Below, piece by piece: positions 8,390-16,356 of a stretch of DNA of 50,311 bases. The notes beneath the pieces are model-generated. The model was given only the letters and a program-made list of their open reading frames with translations, made no database searches and was not told where the DNA came from. The stretch is taken from positions 1 to 50,311 of the forward strand of contig NZ_JHXX01000018.1 of the NCBI RefSeq assembly GCF_000621605.1, read 5' to 3'. The stretch's first letter is position 1, and each line of letters starts with the position of its first letter. The translations under genes and the position numbers were made by a program. This stretch comes from Butyrivibrio sp. MC2021. GTDB taxonomy: Bacteria; Bacillota; Clostridia; Lachnospirales; Lachnospiraceae.

Positions 8390-9321
8390 ACTCCGTAGGT
8401 CACCATGGGACCATTCTTTATTATGCTAAGAGATGAGCACTGGTGGATCAGAACTCCGTCAGTATCGGCAATGGCTGTGTGAAGGGGCCTTCCAAAGTAA
8501 TCCCTTATCTCACCAAATTTATCACCTTTTGAAAATTTCTCTCCCACCTTTTTCTCCGGATACCAGCAGCCGGTGAATGGGGCATCGTCGCTGAATTCTC
8601 TGAGTTCTGTCTTGGGATATGTCTTGTACTCTCCTTCAATAAGACCAAGGAATTTCAAAATGTTCAGCACATCCTCTTTGTCTGCCTGTACCTCATCCTT
8701 TGGAAGCAGGCTTAACTGACCGCGCTCTATTAGAACACTGGGGATTCCGGCCATGGATGCTGTGTTGTAGGCGCCTTCGGTGGTACAGGTACTCTTTACG
8801 CAGTAGGAGGCGTTGACGCAGTCCACCATCTTTTTTGCAATATCACTGGCAGGAGAAGCTCCCACGTAGTATGCGTAGGGGATAAGAGTCTCGTATCCGT
8901 CTCCGCTATGCAGGTCAATGTAAGCATCAGCGTTTTTGATAAAAACATCAAACAGAAGGCTAGCCAGGCGATCCGCGGCTGAACCATCCTTGTCTCCCGG
9001 GAAGACTCTGTTGAGATTCTTGCCATCCTCATAAACAAGGGACATGGTTCTGTTTTCAAAACCTGACCTGTTGGCTAATGGGATGATGATAAGATTTCCT
9101 GAAAGGTCTTTGGGAGAAATCTCATTAGAGAGCTCAATAGCTGCCTGAATGCCGACATATTCCGCATTATGGATACCTGCTGTAACTAGTACGGTTTTGC
9201 CCGGCTTTTCGCCACAGATGATGATATGTGGAATGTGTATCTCAGTTCCATCTACATGTATATGGTCTTTTATCGTCTTGCCGGAACTAAGCTCGTGTCC
9301 GGCTATATTTATTTTCGCCAT
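8365..9321 (-). CDS. succinylglutamate desuccinylase/aspartoacylase-family zinc hydrolase (M14-like)
   Basis: This 318-residue cytoplasmic metallohydrolase cleaves N-acyl amino acids or amide-linked small molecules. Visible zinc ligands are His51 and Glu54 (GIHNAEYVG) and the His of YIDLHSGDG; the substrate-binding NLNRVFPG and the likely catalytic Glu in SVLIERG are present. The C-terminal third is a beta domain as in the desuccinylase family. It converges on the ABC operon, and its promoter region carries the same 18-bp palindrome as that operon, which ties it functionally to uptake. A plausible role is hydrolysis of an imported amide-type ligand, but this is inference. Confidence 0.82.
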   Translation of the reverse strand: MAKINIAGHELSSGKTIKDHIHVDGTEIHIPHIIICGEKPGKTVLVTAGIHNAEYVGIQAAIELSNEISPKDLSGNLIIIPLANRSGFENRTMSLVYEDGKNLNRVFPGDKDGSAADRLASLLFDVFIKNADAYIDLHSGDGYETLIPYAYYVGASPASDIAKKMVDCVNASYCVKSTCTTEGAYNTASMAGIPSVLIERGQLSLLPKDEVQADKEDVLNILKFLGLIEGEYKTYPKTELREFSDDAPFTGCWYPEKKVGEKFSKGDKFGEIRDYFGRPLHTAIADTDGVLIHQCSSLSIIKNGPMVTYGVIQKQDAC

Positions 9322-9373
9322 TGTATTAACCCTCGCTTCAGAGCCAAGGTTATCATGTTAGGACCGGGACTTT

Positions 9374-9401
9374 CAAGCCCCCTGGGGGGTTGGAAAATAT
9401 A
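9374..9401 (-). promoter_or_regulatory. second copy of the GC-rich operator, with -10 box
   Basis: Read on the minus strand, TATATT (9396-9401) is followed 4 nt later by AACCCCCCAGGGGGCTTG (9391-9374), identical base for base to the site at 1885-1902. It sits about 50 nt before the start of the aspartoacylase-like gene. Matching placement relative to the -10 at both genes fits repression by promoter occlusion or roadblock. Confidence 0.65.
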
Positions 9402-9425
9402 TTTTGGAAAAACGCTTATCTATAA

Positions 9426-10919
9426 TCATGCATGTTTTTTGAAATCTTTGGCAAGGCCTGTTTTCTTCTCTTCAAATCTCATAAGATTATCATTTTCTAT
9501 CCTATTAGCCGGTGCATAATTTTCATACTTCTTTTTTTGATGTGGCTGCGATTTCCAAATCTCATTGGCAACAGGGGCCCACTTGAGAGCATAGTCATCA
9601 CACTTTGCACATAAATGCTCTACACTCTCCTCCGATTCTTCATTTGTGCCATGTGCTTTTGATCTTTCAACCATCTCCCTTAGAAGTTTTGGATTTTCGA
9701 GCATCGGACACGGTCTTAAGTGATTTTTATTAAAGGGCTGTCCCTTATGATATTCCATGAAAAGCGGACTCTTTAGCATTTCCAAAATAGAATTGTCATG
9801 TATATTAGTGTTTGAAAAATGGATGAAAACGCAAGGTTCTGCATCTCCGCTTGAGTTAATATGGAAATAATTCCTTCCACCTGCAATACATCCACCTACA
9901 GCTTCTCCGTCATTCTGAAAATCCATCGGAAAGAAGCCTGTATCACATTCGTTTGAGCGAATCCATCTGATACGTTCTACCATCAGCTTTCTCTGCTCTA
10001 CGGTAGGCATCAGCTCCGGTACCGCATTATTTCCAACCGGCATATAGTGGAAGAAAAAGCCAAATCTCGCGCCTTTTTCTGCAATATACTTTATAAATTC
10101 AGGATTTGTCACGGCTTCAATATTATTTCTTGTATAGCAAATAGATGTACCAAAGAGAATCCCGTATTTTTTGAAAAGAGACATTGCATTCATCACTGCA
10201 TCATAATGACCGATTCCTCTTCTTGCATCATTAGTTTCAGGTGTCCCCTCTATGGAAAGCATGAATGTAATATTTCCCAGCCGTACAACCTCTTTACAAA
10301 AATCATCATCCACAAGAGTTGAATTACTATATATTCCGAACTGCACATCATTATGCTTTTCTGCAAGCTTAAGTATATCTGCCTTCCTGACAAGGGGCTC
10401 TCCACCTGTCATCATATAGAGATACACGCCCAGCTCTTTTCCCTGAGTTACTATCTTATCCATATCGGCAAAAGACAAATTGTTCTTTGGTCCATAAGTG
10501 CCTGACCAGCATCCTTTACAGTGCATATTGCAGGCAGAAGTAGGATCAAAAAGTATAAGCCATGGTATGTTACAGCCGTATTTTTCCCTGTTCTTCCGTA
10601 TAGTCTTTGTTCCCCTGAAGAAAGCCTCGTACCCCAGATTGAGCATGGTCATTTTGGCTATATGCGGATCAGTTTCATCCACTACTCTGTTTATAAAGTT
10701 TACCCAGCGGTTATCCGGATCCTTAAATGCACGTCTAACAGCTTCCAGTTTTTCAGGATCAGCAGCCTTCTTTCCCCAAAAGCGTTCTGCTTCATCAACG
10801 AGCTTTAAGTATGTTTTGGTGCGGTCATCAGTCTTATCAAGATGGCCAAGGAATTTGTCTATCAGGATACTAAAAGCTTGTCTTTGCGCTGCATGTGAAA
10901 TATTTGTAAATGTGTTCAT
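9426..10919 (-). CDS. radical SAM protein with C-terminal Cys-rich (SPASM-like) region
   Basis: A 497-residue radical SAM enzyme. The 4Fe-4S cluster motif is CNMHCKGC (CxxxCxxC) near residue 142, followed by MMTGGEPL. Further Cys residues (GGCIAGGRNYFHINSSGDAEPC, CPML, CAKC) suggest auxiliary clusters. The first about 125 residues form a helical domain outside the core. I place the start at the ATG preceded by GGGAGA, 18 codons inside the longest frame. It is transcribed away from the adjacent TetR gene, which probably regulates it. The substrate is unknown. Confidence 0.85.
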   Translation of the reverse strand: MNTFTNISHAAQRQAFSILIDKFLGHLDKTDDRTKTYLKLVDEAERFWGKKAADPEKLEAVRRAFKDPDNRWVNFINRVVDETDPHIAKMTMLNLGYEAFFRGTKTIRKNREKYGCNIPWLILFDPTSACNMHCKGCWSGTYGPKNNLSFADMDKIVTQGKELGVYLYMMTGGEPLVRKADILKLAEKHNDVQFGIYSNSTLVDDDFCKEVVRLGNITFMLSIEGTPETNDARRGIGHYDAVMNAMSLFKKYGILFGTSICYTRNNIEAVTNPEFIKYIAEKGARFGFFFHYMPVGNNAVPELMPTVEQRKLMVERIRWIRSNECDTGFFPMDFQNDGEAVGGCIAGGRNYFHINSSGDAEPCVFIHFSNTNIHDNSILEMLKSPLFMEYHKGQPFNKNHLRPCPMLENPKLLREMVERSKAHGTNEESEESVEHLCAKCDDYALKWAPVANEIWKSQPHQKKKYENYAPANRIENDNLMRFEEKKTGLAKDFKKHA

Positions 10920-10991
10920 ATCGTCTCCCAGTATTTTTATGTATATTGACAAAACATCTGTCTGATAATACATTTATATCATCTATACAAA

Positions 10992-11023
10992 TGTCAAACA
11001 ATATGTTGTGCATATTTGATACA
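10992..11023. promoter_or_regulatory. candidate TetR operator in divergent intergenic region
   Basis: An imperfect dyad with half-sites TGTCAAACAATATG and CATATTTGATACA lies midway between the radical SAM gene and the TetR gene. Position and symmetry suit autoregulation and control of the divergent gene. It is a visual match only. Confidence 0.35.
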
Positions 11024-11064
11024 CAATTTTACAAAATGTCGTGACAATACAAATGGAGGCCAAA

Positions 11065-11613
11065 ATGTCCACAGAGCTTGAAAAAAGAAATATACGAAGA
11101 ATGTCAAATAAGGAGTCCAATAGAATTACTAAAGAATGCATCTGTGATGCGATGATCGGATTGATGAAAGAGCATCCGTACAAAGATATAAATATGACCA
11201 TGATAATAAAAAAATCAGGAGCTTCAAGAGCTTCTGTCTACAGAAATTATCCTTCAAAAGAGACTATCATTCAGGACATTACAAAAAACATAACTGACGA
11301 GCTCAGCGCTTCTTTGACAGGACTGTTGCAGAAAAGTAACACGTATGAGTGGTTTTTAAAGGTGTTTTCAAGGCTGCACTCCGATAAAGACATGTGTGTA
11401 CTTATCCGTAATTCAAATATCTCTTTTACGGATATGTTCTATAATGCCTTATGTATTGCCTCAGACAGCGAATACGCTTACCAACATGAATATATTGCCA
11501 GAGGTATTGCTGCCGGCTTATGGGAAGTGTCGCTGACATGGATAAAAAACGGTATGAAAGAATCTCCTGAATATATGGCAAGGGTATGCTCAGAAACCTT
11601 AAGATTGGAATGA
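11065..11613 (+). CDS. TetR/AcrR-family transcriptional regulator
   Basis: A 182-residue repressor-type protein. The N-terminal helix-turn-helix reads ITKECICDAMIGLM to SGASRASVYRNYPSKETII, a standard TetR pattern. The C-terminal ligand domain is divergent. The ATG at 11065 is preferred because GGAGG lies six bases upstream; the frame also opens at a GTG 24 nt earlier. It probably controls the divergent radical SAM gene. Confidence 0.85.
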   Translation: MSTELEKRNIRRMSNKESNRITKECICDAMIGLMKEHPYKDINMTMIIKKSGASRASVYRNYPSKETIIQDITKNITDELSASLTGLLQKSNTYEWFLKVFSRLHSDKDMCVLIRNSNISFTDMFYNALCIASDSEYAYQHEYIARGIAAGLWEVSLTWIKNGMKESPEYMARVCSETLRLE

Positions 11614-11937
11614 AAATTACTTAACGAAACATCCAAAAGTTTTATTCAAGAGACAAAATCTGAAAAGCTTGCCCCATCCGGAAACAAATCCTGATTCATA
11701 TCATCACGTCACCCTTCATACTATACTGACACGGCATTTCGTCCAAGGATATTGGGTTCGTCTGTAAAAAAAAGCAATGACTGTAACAGTAAAGGAAGTC
11801 TAATTCAATCGACCATTTCATTAAATTTTTTGTGAGATATTATTCTTGAATTTTAAAATATCCCTGATGTAGAATACAGAATGTTTGCAGATGGTATGGC
11901 AAAAGATAGTGTCTGCTGTAGAATCGAGGATGTTTTT
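11614..11937. other. gene-free stretch upstream of lrgA
   Basis: About 320 bases between the TetR and LrgA-like genes. I see no convincing frame, hairpin terminator or repeat. A promoter for lrgAB is expected in its right part, where the sequence becomes A/T-rich. Confidence 0.4.
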
Positions 11938-12288
11938 ATGAAGTATATAAAACAGTTTTTGGTAATTCTTGCGTTTTCATTTACGGGTGAACTTTTGAAG
12001 CTCATTCTACCGTTCCCAATTCCTGCAAGTATATATGGAATGGCACTGTTATTTACTGCCTTGATTACAGGAGTGGTGAAGTATACAGATGTTAAGGATG
12101 CAGGATCTTTTTTGATTGAGATAATGCCTGTTATGTTCATTCCTGCAGGTGTGGGTCTTGTTAACAGCTGGGTTAATCTCAAACCGATTCTTATACCAGT
12201 TAGCATTATTACTGTTGTAACGATTATAACAGTAATGCTTTCTACCGGTTGGATTTCACAGATTATTATCAGAAGGACAAAAAAGTAA
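11938..12288 (+). CDS. lrgA: LrgA/CidA-family membrane protein
   Basis: A 116-residue protein with four hydrophobic segments and the family motif LPFPIPASIYGMALLF. The LrgA/CidA family acts with LrgB in holin-like control of murein hydrolases or in export of pyruvate and similar metabolites. The start follows GAGGATG. It is two bases upstream of the lrgB-like gene, forming the standard pair. No LytTR two-component genes are adjacent. Confidence 0.85.
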   Translation: MKYIKQFLVILAFSFTGELLKLILPFPIPASIYGMALLFTALITGVVKYTDVKDAGSFLIEIMPVMFIPAGVGLVNSWVNLKPILIPVSIITVVTIITVMLSTGWISQIIIRRTKK

Positions 12289-12289
12289 G

Positions 12290-12982
12290 ATGAACGCTTT
12301 ATTTCAAAATTCCCTGTTCGCAGGAGTTACATTAAGTCTTGTTTCATACATGATAGGAGTTTTCCTAAAGAAAAAGTTTAAGCTTGGAATATTTAATCCG
12401 CTGCTTATAGCTATTATTCTGTCCTGTGGTACTTTAGTAATAGGAAAAGTGGATTATGAAGTTTATAACGAAGGAGCAAAATACCTAAGCTATTTACTTA
12501 CTCCTGCAACAGTTTGCCTTGCAATCCCTCTTTATGAGCAGTTTGAATTACTGAAGAAAAATTATAAGGCTGTTCTGCTGGGACTGCTGGCAGGTACAGT
12601 GACAAGTTTAGCAACAGTTTTAGTACTGTCTGTGTTATGTGGATTGTCCCATGAAGAATATGTGACACTTTTACCAAAGTCTATTACAACAGCTATTGGA
12701 ATGGGTGTTTCTGAAGAATTAGGCGGTTACGTTACCATTACTGTGGCTGTTATAATAATAACAGGCGTTCTTGGAAATATGTTTGGAGAATTCATCTGCA
12801 AAGCTGCGCATATTGAGGAGCCTATAGCAAAAGGACTGGCTTTTGGTGCAAGTTCCCACGCCATTGGAACAGCTAAGGCAATCGAGATAGGTGATGTAGA
12901 AGGCGCAATGAGTGGCCTTGCTATTGCAGTATCAGGTATTTTTACTGTTCTCTTGGCTTCTGTTTTTGCAGGTCTGCACTGA
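12290..12982 (+). CDS. lrgB: LrgB/CidB-family membrane protein
   Basis: A 230-residue polytopic protein, typical LrgB length. Recognisable elements are FNPLLIAIILSC, YLLTPATVCLAIPLYEQ, PKSITTAIGMGVSEELGG and the C-terminal GLAFGASSHAIGTAKAIEIG. It works with the preceding LrgA-like protein. Transcription probably ends at the hairpins after 13066. Confidence 0.9.
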   Translation: MNALFQNSLFAGVTLSLVSYMIGVFLKKKFKLGIFNPLLIAIILSCGTLVIGKVDYEVYNEGAKYLSYLLTPATVCLAIPLYEQFELLKKNYKAVLLGLLAGTVTSLATVLVLSVLCGLSHEEYVTLLPKSITTAIGMGVSEELGGYVTITVAVIIITGVLGNMFGEFICKAAHIEEPIAKGLAFGASSHAIGTAKAIEIGDVEGAMSGLAIAVSGIFTVLLASVFAGLH

Positions 12983-13065
12983 TCGTAATTATTTACAATG
13001 TATATAAATAATGGTATATTTTAACTGTTATTTGTAGTATTTCATTTATATATTGTTGTTAGTAG

Positions 13066-13093
13066 AGCCTTGGATTTTCCAGGGCTTTTATTT
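13066..13093 (+). terminator. terminator after lrgAB
   Basis: AGCCTTGG pairs with CCAGGGCT around a 5-nt loop and is followed by TTTTATTTT. Confidence 0.8.
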
Positions 13094-13124
13094 TGCGCAA
13101 AGAGTCAAAACTCTTAAAAATACT

Positions 13125-13157
13125 AAGAGCTTTGGCTCTTTTTATATATATTTATTT
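13125..13157 (+). terminator. second terminator hairpin after lrgAB
   Basis: A perfect AAGAGC/GCTCTT stem with TTTG loop, followed by a long T/A tract. A short AGAGT/ACTCT hairpin precedes it. Tandem hairpins suggest strong insulation between the lrg operon and the accessory region. Confidence 0.7.
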
Positions 13158-13223
13158 ACGATTCCAGGCTATGCCTGATCATATATAGCAACTTTAAATC
13201 AGAGTAAAAAGGAGAAACAAATC

Positions 13224-13531
13224 ATGGCAAAGAAACTTATTTCATTCAACTTCAATGGAGAATTTGTCCCGGAGCTTAGCAGTATTCCTGGGAAATATAT
13301 ACTCCGGTAGTTAAAAGAAAATATGGCTATTACACTTTACCTATACTTTACGGAGATAAGTTTGTAGGACGCATTGAGGCCATACCGGATCGCAAAGAAG
13401 GTATTCTGAAAGTCAAAGGACTCTGGTGGGAAGATGGAATCCGGCAGACGAAAAAGCTTAATGCTGCATTAGAGCGAACGCTTAAGAATTTTGCCAGATT
13501 CAATGATTGTCAAAGTGTGGAGATGATATGA
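13224..13531 (+). pseudogene. remnant of a YcaQ-like winged-helix protein
   Basis: An AAGGAG site and ATG open a 28-codon frame (MAKKLISFNFNGEFVPELSS) that stops at 13310. A shifted frame overlapping its end reads EIYTPVVKRKYGYYTLPILY then GDKFVGRIEAIPDRK and WWEDG, which matches the C-terminal end of YcaQ-type winged-helix DNA-glycosylase-like proteins (about 400 residues). So most of the gene is gone and the ends are joined out of frame. The old stop overlaps the start of the next gene by ATGA. Confidence 0.65.
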
Positions 13532-13932
13532 TGCACAATGAAATAACTGAAAAAGCAGTTCAATATATAAAGAAATTGTTCGAAGGAAATTCAGACGGGC
13601 ACGATGCACAGCATACACTTCGAGTATACAAAAATGTGCAGCTGATATCGGAATCATATCCTGAAGCTGATTCCTTTATAACTGCTCTTGCAGCGTTATT
13701 GCATGATGCAGACAGACTTGATGCTATTGGCGCAATAGGAATTGCCAGAACCTTTGCTTATGGAGGAAAAGCAGGAAGGTCTCTGGATGATTCAGTGCAG
13801 CATTTTTATGATAAACTTCTTCTGCTCAAAGATGAGATGAATACTGAGGCTGCTAAGGAAATTGCCAGAATGAGACATGAATACATGGAAGGATTTCTGA
13901 AGGAATACTATGAAGAAATCAGGTGCGAGTAG
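13528..13932 (+). CDS. HD-domain protein with apparent internal deletion
   Basis: 134 residues of the YedJ-like HD hydrolase group. The first His (GHDAQHTLRVYKNV), the HD pair (ALLHD) and the final Asp region (DADRLDAIGAIGIARTF) are present. But the 50-60 residues that normally separate the HD pair from the DADRLD motif are missing, so ALLHD runs straight into ADRLDAIG. The frame is kept. Activity is doubtful because helices carrying other ligands are gone. The start is set by GGAGATGAT upstream and the ATGA overlap. Confidence 0.7.
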   Translation: MMHNEITEKAVQYIKKLFEGNSDGHDAQHTLRVYKNVQLISESYPEADSFITALAALLHDADRLDAIGAIGIARTFAYGGKAGRSLDDSVQHFYDKLLLLKDEMNTEAAKEIARMRHEYMEGFLKEYYEEIRCE

Positions 13933-13983
13933 ATTGATCTTTTAATACAATAAAAATCTGGATAGAACATACAGAAAAAAACC

Positions 13984-14012
13984 TTGACTGACTCTGTCAA
14001 AAGGTGCATACT
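13984..14012 (+). promoter_or_regulatory. promoter of the second antiporter gene
   Basis: TTGACT, 17-nt spacer, CATACT, then CATT and TAGCAT as in the paralogue at 1828-1856. The gene start is 38 nt further on behind GAAAGGAG. Confidence 0.65.
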
Positions 14013-14049
14013 CATTCATTAGCATTTAGCGAAAGGAGTAAAAAATACT

Positions 14050-15240
14050 ATGGATACAATTCAGATACTTAGAGATCTTGTGATAATAATTGTCAGCGCC
14101 AAGCTCTTCGGCCTGATTGCAAGGCGACTCCACGCCCCTCAGGTAGCAGGCGAAATAATTGCCGGGCTGATTATCGGTCCCACTCTGTTTGATCTTGTGG
14201 AAGCCGGTGATTTTCTTTCCGGTATGGCTGAAATTGGCGTAATCCTTTTGATGTTCAGTGCAGGCCTTGAAACAGATATAGATAAATTGAAGAAATCCGG
14301 TGTAAAGGCCACAATACTGGCATGTACCGGTGTTGCTGTGCCTCTTGTCCTTGGAGCCATACTTTATATGTCATTTTATGGCTTCGCCGCTCCCGGATCT
14401 ATGGAATTTATTAAAGCTCTTTTCATAGGAACAATCCTTACTGCAACCTCCGTAAGCATTACTGTTCAGGTGTTAAAAGAGCTTGGAAAAATCTCTACAG
14501 ATGTCGGTACAACAATAATGAGTGCCGCTATCATAGATGATGTGATTGGAATCGTTGTTCTTACTGCAGTTCTTGGACTTAAGGATCCAAGCGCCAATCT
14601 GATTACGGTTGTTATCAAGACGGTTGCTTTCTTTGTGCTTTCTTTTGTAGTAGGAATTGCCATTTTCAAGATTATGAAGAAAGTAGAAATAAAATGGCCT
14701 CATACCAGAAGAATCCCTATCCTGGGATTGGCTCTGGCTTTTGCGATGTCTTACGTTGCTGATAAATACTTTGGCGTTGCAGATATCACGGGCGCATACG
14801 TAGCCGGAATTATCTTAAGCTCCTTAGATAATTCCGAGTATATTGACAGAAAGATGGATATCAACTCATACATGATCTTTGGACCAGTATTCTTTGCAAG
14901 TGTTGGTCTTCAGACCAACTTAAAGACAGTTGATATGACAATTCTTGCATTCTCAGCAGCTTTTGTAATTGCTGGACTGCTTGGAAAAGTTGTGGGCTGT
15001 GGTCTAGTTGCAAAACTCCTTAAATATAACACTTCTGATGCGTTGAAGATTGGCGTAGGTATGATGACAAGAGGCGAAGTAGCCCTTATTGTGGCACAGC
15101 GTGGTCTTAAAGCTGAGATAATCGACAGCAGATACTTTACCGCTGTAATTCTCCTTATAATACTGAGTTCAATTCTGACACCAATAATACTTAAAGCAAT
15201 TTATGCTTCGGATGAATCCAAAGAAAAAAAGCTGCAATAA
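14050..15240 (+). CDS. cation/proton antiporter, CPA2 family (paralogue)
   Basis: 396 residues, same length and topology as the protein at 606-1793, with conserved DD pair at 163-164 and no RCK domain. Differences cluster in the loop after residue 48, in a helix around 185-210 and at the extreme C-terminus; the core is almost invariant. Low DNA identity but high protein identity means an old duplication under strong constraint, or separate acquisition. Shared promoter bases suggest similar regulation. Confidence 0.9.
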   Translation: MDTIQILRDLVIIIVSAKLFGLIARRLHAPQVAGEIIAGLIIGPTLFDLVEAGDFLSGMAEIGVILLMFSAGLETDIDKLKKSGVKATILACTGVAVPLVLGAILYMSFYGFAAPGSMEFIKALFIGTILTATSVSITVQVLKELGKISTDVGTTIMSAAIIDDVIGIVVLTAVLGLKDPSANLITVVIKTVAFFVLSFVVGIAIFKIMKKVEIKWPHTRRIPILGLALAFAMSYVADKYFGVADITGAYVAGIILSSLDNSEYIDRKMDINSYMIFGPVFFASVGLQTNLKTVDMTILAFSAAFVIAGLLGKVVGCGLVAKLLKYNTSDALKIGVGMMTRGEVALIVAQRGLKAEIIDSRYFTAVILLIILSSILTPIILKAIYASDESKEKKLQ

Positions 15241-15341
15241 TCCCAGTCTGTGTATGGCTTAATCAGCATTTGCATTGGAAGTTCTACTCCTAATTGGCTT
15301 GATGATTTGGAACGATAAATCGGAAGTTATGATATGTGTGC

Positions 15342-15393
15342 TTGACACAAATACTCCTATATCGTAGTATGAAACTACGATATAGGAGTATTT
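15342..15393 (+). promoter_or_regulatory. promoter overlapped by a 20-bp perfect inverted repeat
   Basis: TTGACA (15342), 17-nt spacer and TAGTAT (15365) form a near-consensus promoter. A perfect 20-bp inverted repeat with a 5-nt spacer (15349-15393) covers the spacer, the -10 and the start site. This is a classic repressor site in place and strength, in front of a truncated MarR-like gene. Confidence 0.75.
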
Positions 15394-15397
15394 AATT

Positions 15398-15511
15398 ATG
15401 AAGACAAATGGTGGATTTCTTGTTACAAAAATAAAACAGCTGGGTGATCTGCAGCAGCTATATCTTGAGGCGCTTATTGAAGAGGAAGAACGAAGGAATA
15501 GGTATTGGTGA
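15398..15511 (+). pseudogene. N-terminal scrap of a MarR-like regulator
   Basis: A 37-codon frame. The first 17 residues (MKTNGGFLVTKIKQLGD) look like the opening helix of clostridial MarR regulators of about 140 residues; the rest (LQQLYLEALIEEEERNRYW) does not continue the family and may be the tail of another gene. No DNA-binding wing remains. The promoter-operator in front appears intact. Confidence 0.5.
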
Positions 15512-15529
15512 TTAGGAGGTTTGTTGGGG

Positions 15530-15868
15530 ATGCAGGGGAAATATTCGGTAATTACGCTGTGTGGGAGCACACGTTTTAAAGATCAGTTTCTGGAAGCCCA
15601 GAAGAAGCTGACGCTGGAAGGCAAAATAGTAATCAGTGTTGGATTGTTTGGCCATTCAGGGGATTCCGAAGTCTGGGAAAATATGGATGAAGGTACTCTT
15701 ACCAAGACCAAGGAAATGCTGGACGATATCCATAAGCGCAAGATTGATATGTCTGACGAGATCTTTGTTATCAATGTCGGAGGCTATATCGGTGACAGTA
15801 CCAGAAGTGAGATTGAGTATGCTTTGGCTCATGGAAAGAAGGTTAGGTATCTGGAGGAACAAAAGTAA
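15530..15868 (+). CDS. nucleoside 2-deoxyribosyltransferase-like protein
   Basis: 112 residues. The N-terminal VITLCGSTRFKDQFLEAQ and the C-terminal VGGYIGDSTRSEIEYALAHG are typical of the nucleoside deoxyribosyltransferase-like fold used in nucleotide salvage or sanitation; related small proteins are common as orphan genes. AGGAGG lies ten bases upstream of this ATG; TTG codons at 15521 and 15524 are alternatives. Looks intact. Confidence 0.7.
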   Translation: MQGKYSVITLCGSTRFKDQFLEAQKKLTLEGKIVISVGLFGHSGDSEVWENMDEGTLTKTKEMLDDIHKRKIDMSDEIFVINVGGYIGDSTRSEIEYALAHGKKVRYLEEQK

Positions 15869-16213
15869 TGTGGGAAATGGATTATGAAAAAGCAGCATCA
15901 GTGTGGTTAGAAAAGGATAAGGAATCTGTCCACATGGAGGAAGATGTTCTTAAGGATAAGATTGATGAGTTTATAAAGGCACACAATACATGTGCATTGG
16001 CTGTCGCATCAGGTGATGGGACTTGCCAGCATGGTTGAGCCGTTCACCGAGGAATATCTGAAAATAATGGAGTATAAGAAGATTCCTGTGGAAGCAATGA
16101 AACAGCTTCCGATGCCTATGAATCTGATTAAGATTGCACCGGAGAGTTATGATCTGCTTGATTCAGATCTTAAGAAGGATGGCTTTGGAAACAGGCAGCA
16201 TTTTGAAGTTTGA
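15868..16213 (+). pseudogene. PNPOx-like flavin-binding protein with internal deletion
   Basis: The first frame (MWEMDYEKAASVWLEKDKES to CALAVASGDG) gives the N-terminal third of a pyridoxamine-phosphate-oxidase-like protein and stops at 16038. Another frame picks up LASMVEPFTEEYLKIMEYKK and ends DLDSDLKKDGFGNRQHFEV-like, the C-terminal third. About 50 central residues with the FMN-binding strands are missing and the join is out of frame. The start overlaps the preceding stop as TAATG, suggesting former co-translation. Confidence 0.7.
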
Positions 16214-16259
16214 GCGGAGACGCTTTAACGAACAATAAACAAAAAGCAAGATTGGAGCT

Positions 16260-16345
16260 GGGGACCGTTCGTAGTTGCGAAGCAGCGAGTTACGGCCCCC
16301 GTATCCGACCGAACTAAGTCAGGTAAATTCTGACATGAACGGAGG
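16260..16345 (+). promoter_or_regulatory. structured leader, candidate cis-regulatory RNA
   Basis: Nested stems are visible: GGGG/CCCC (16260/16297), CCGT/ACGG, then a 5-nt by 5-nt internal loop and GTTGC/GCAGC capped by GAA. A second hairpin GTCAG/CTGAC (16318/16330) is enclosed by CCG/CGG whose right arm overlaps the GGAGG ribosome site at 16341. The base composition is far more GC-rich than the surroundings. I do not recognise a known riboswitch class. Confidence 0.5.
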
Positions 16346-16356
16346 TGGAGAAACAA

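Noticed and set aside
606..15240. Inversion of the 12-kb segment by recombination between the inverted antiporter genes
   Set aside because: DNA identity is only around three quarters with no long identical blocks in the part compared, too low for frequent homologous recombination.
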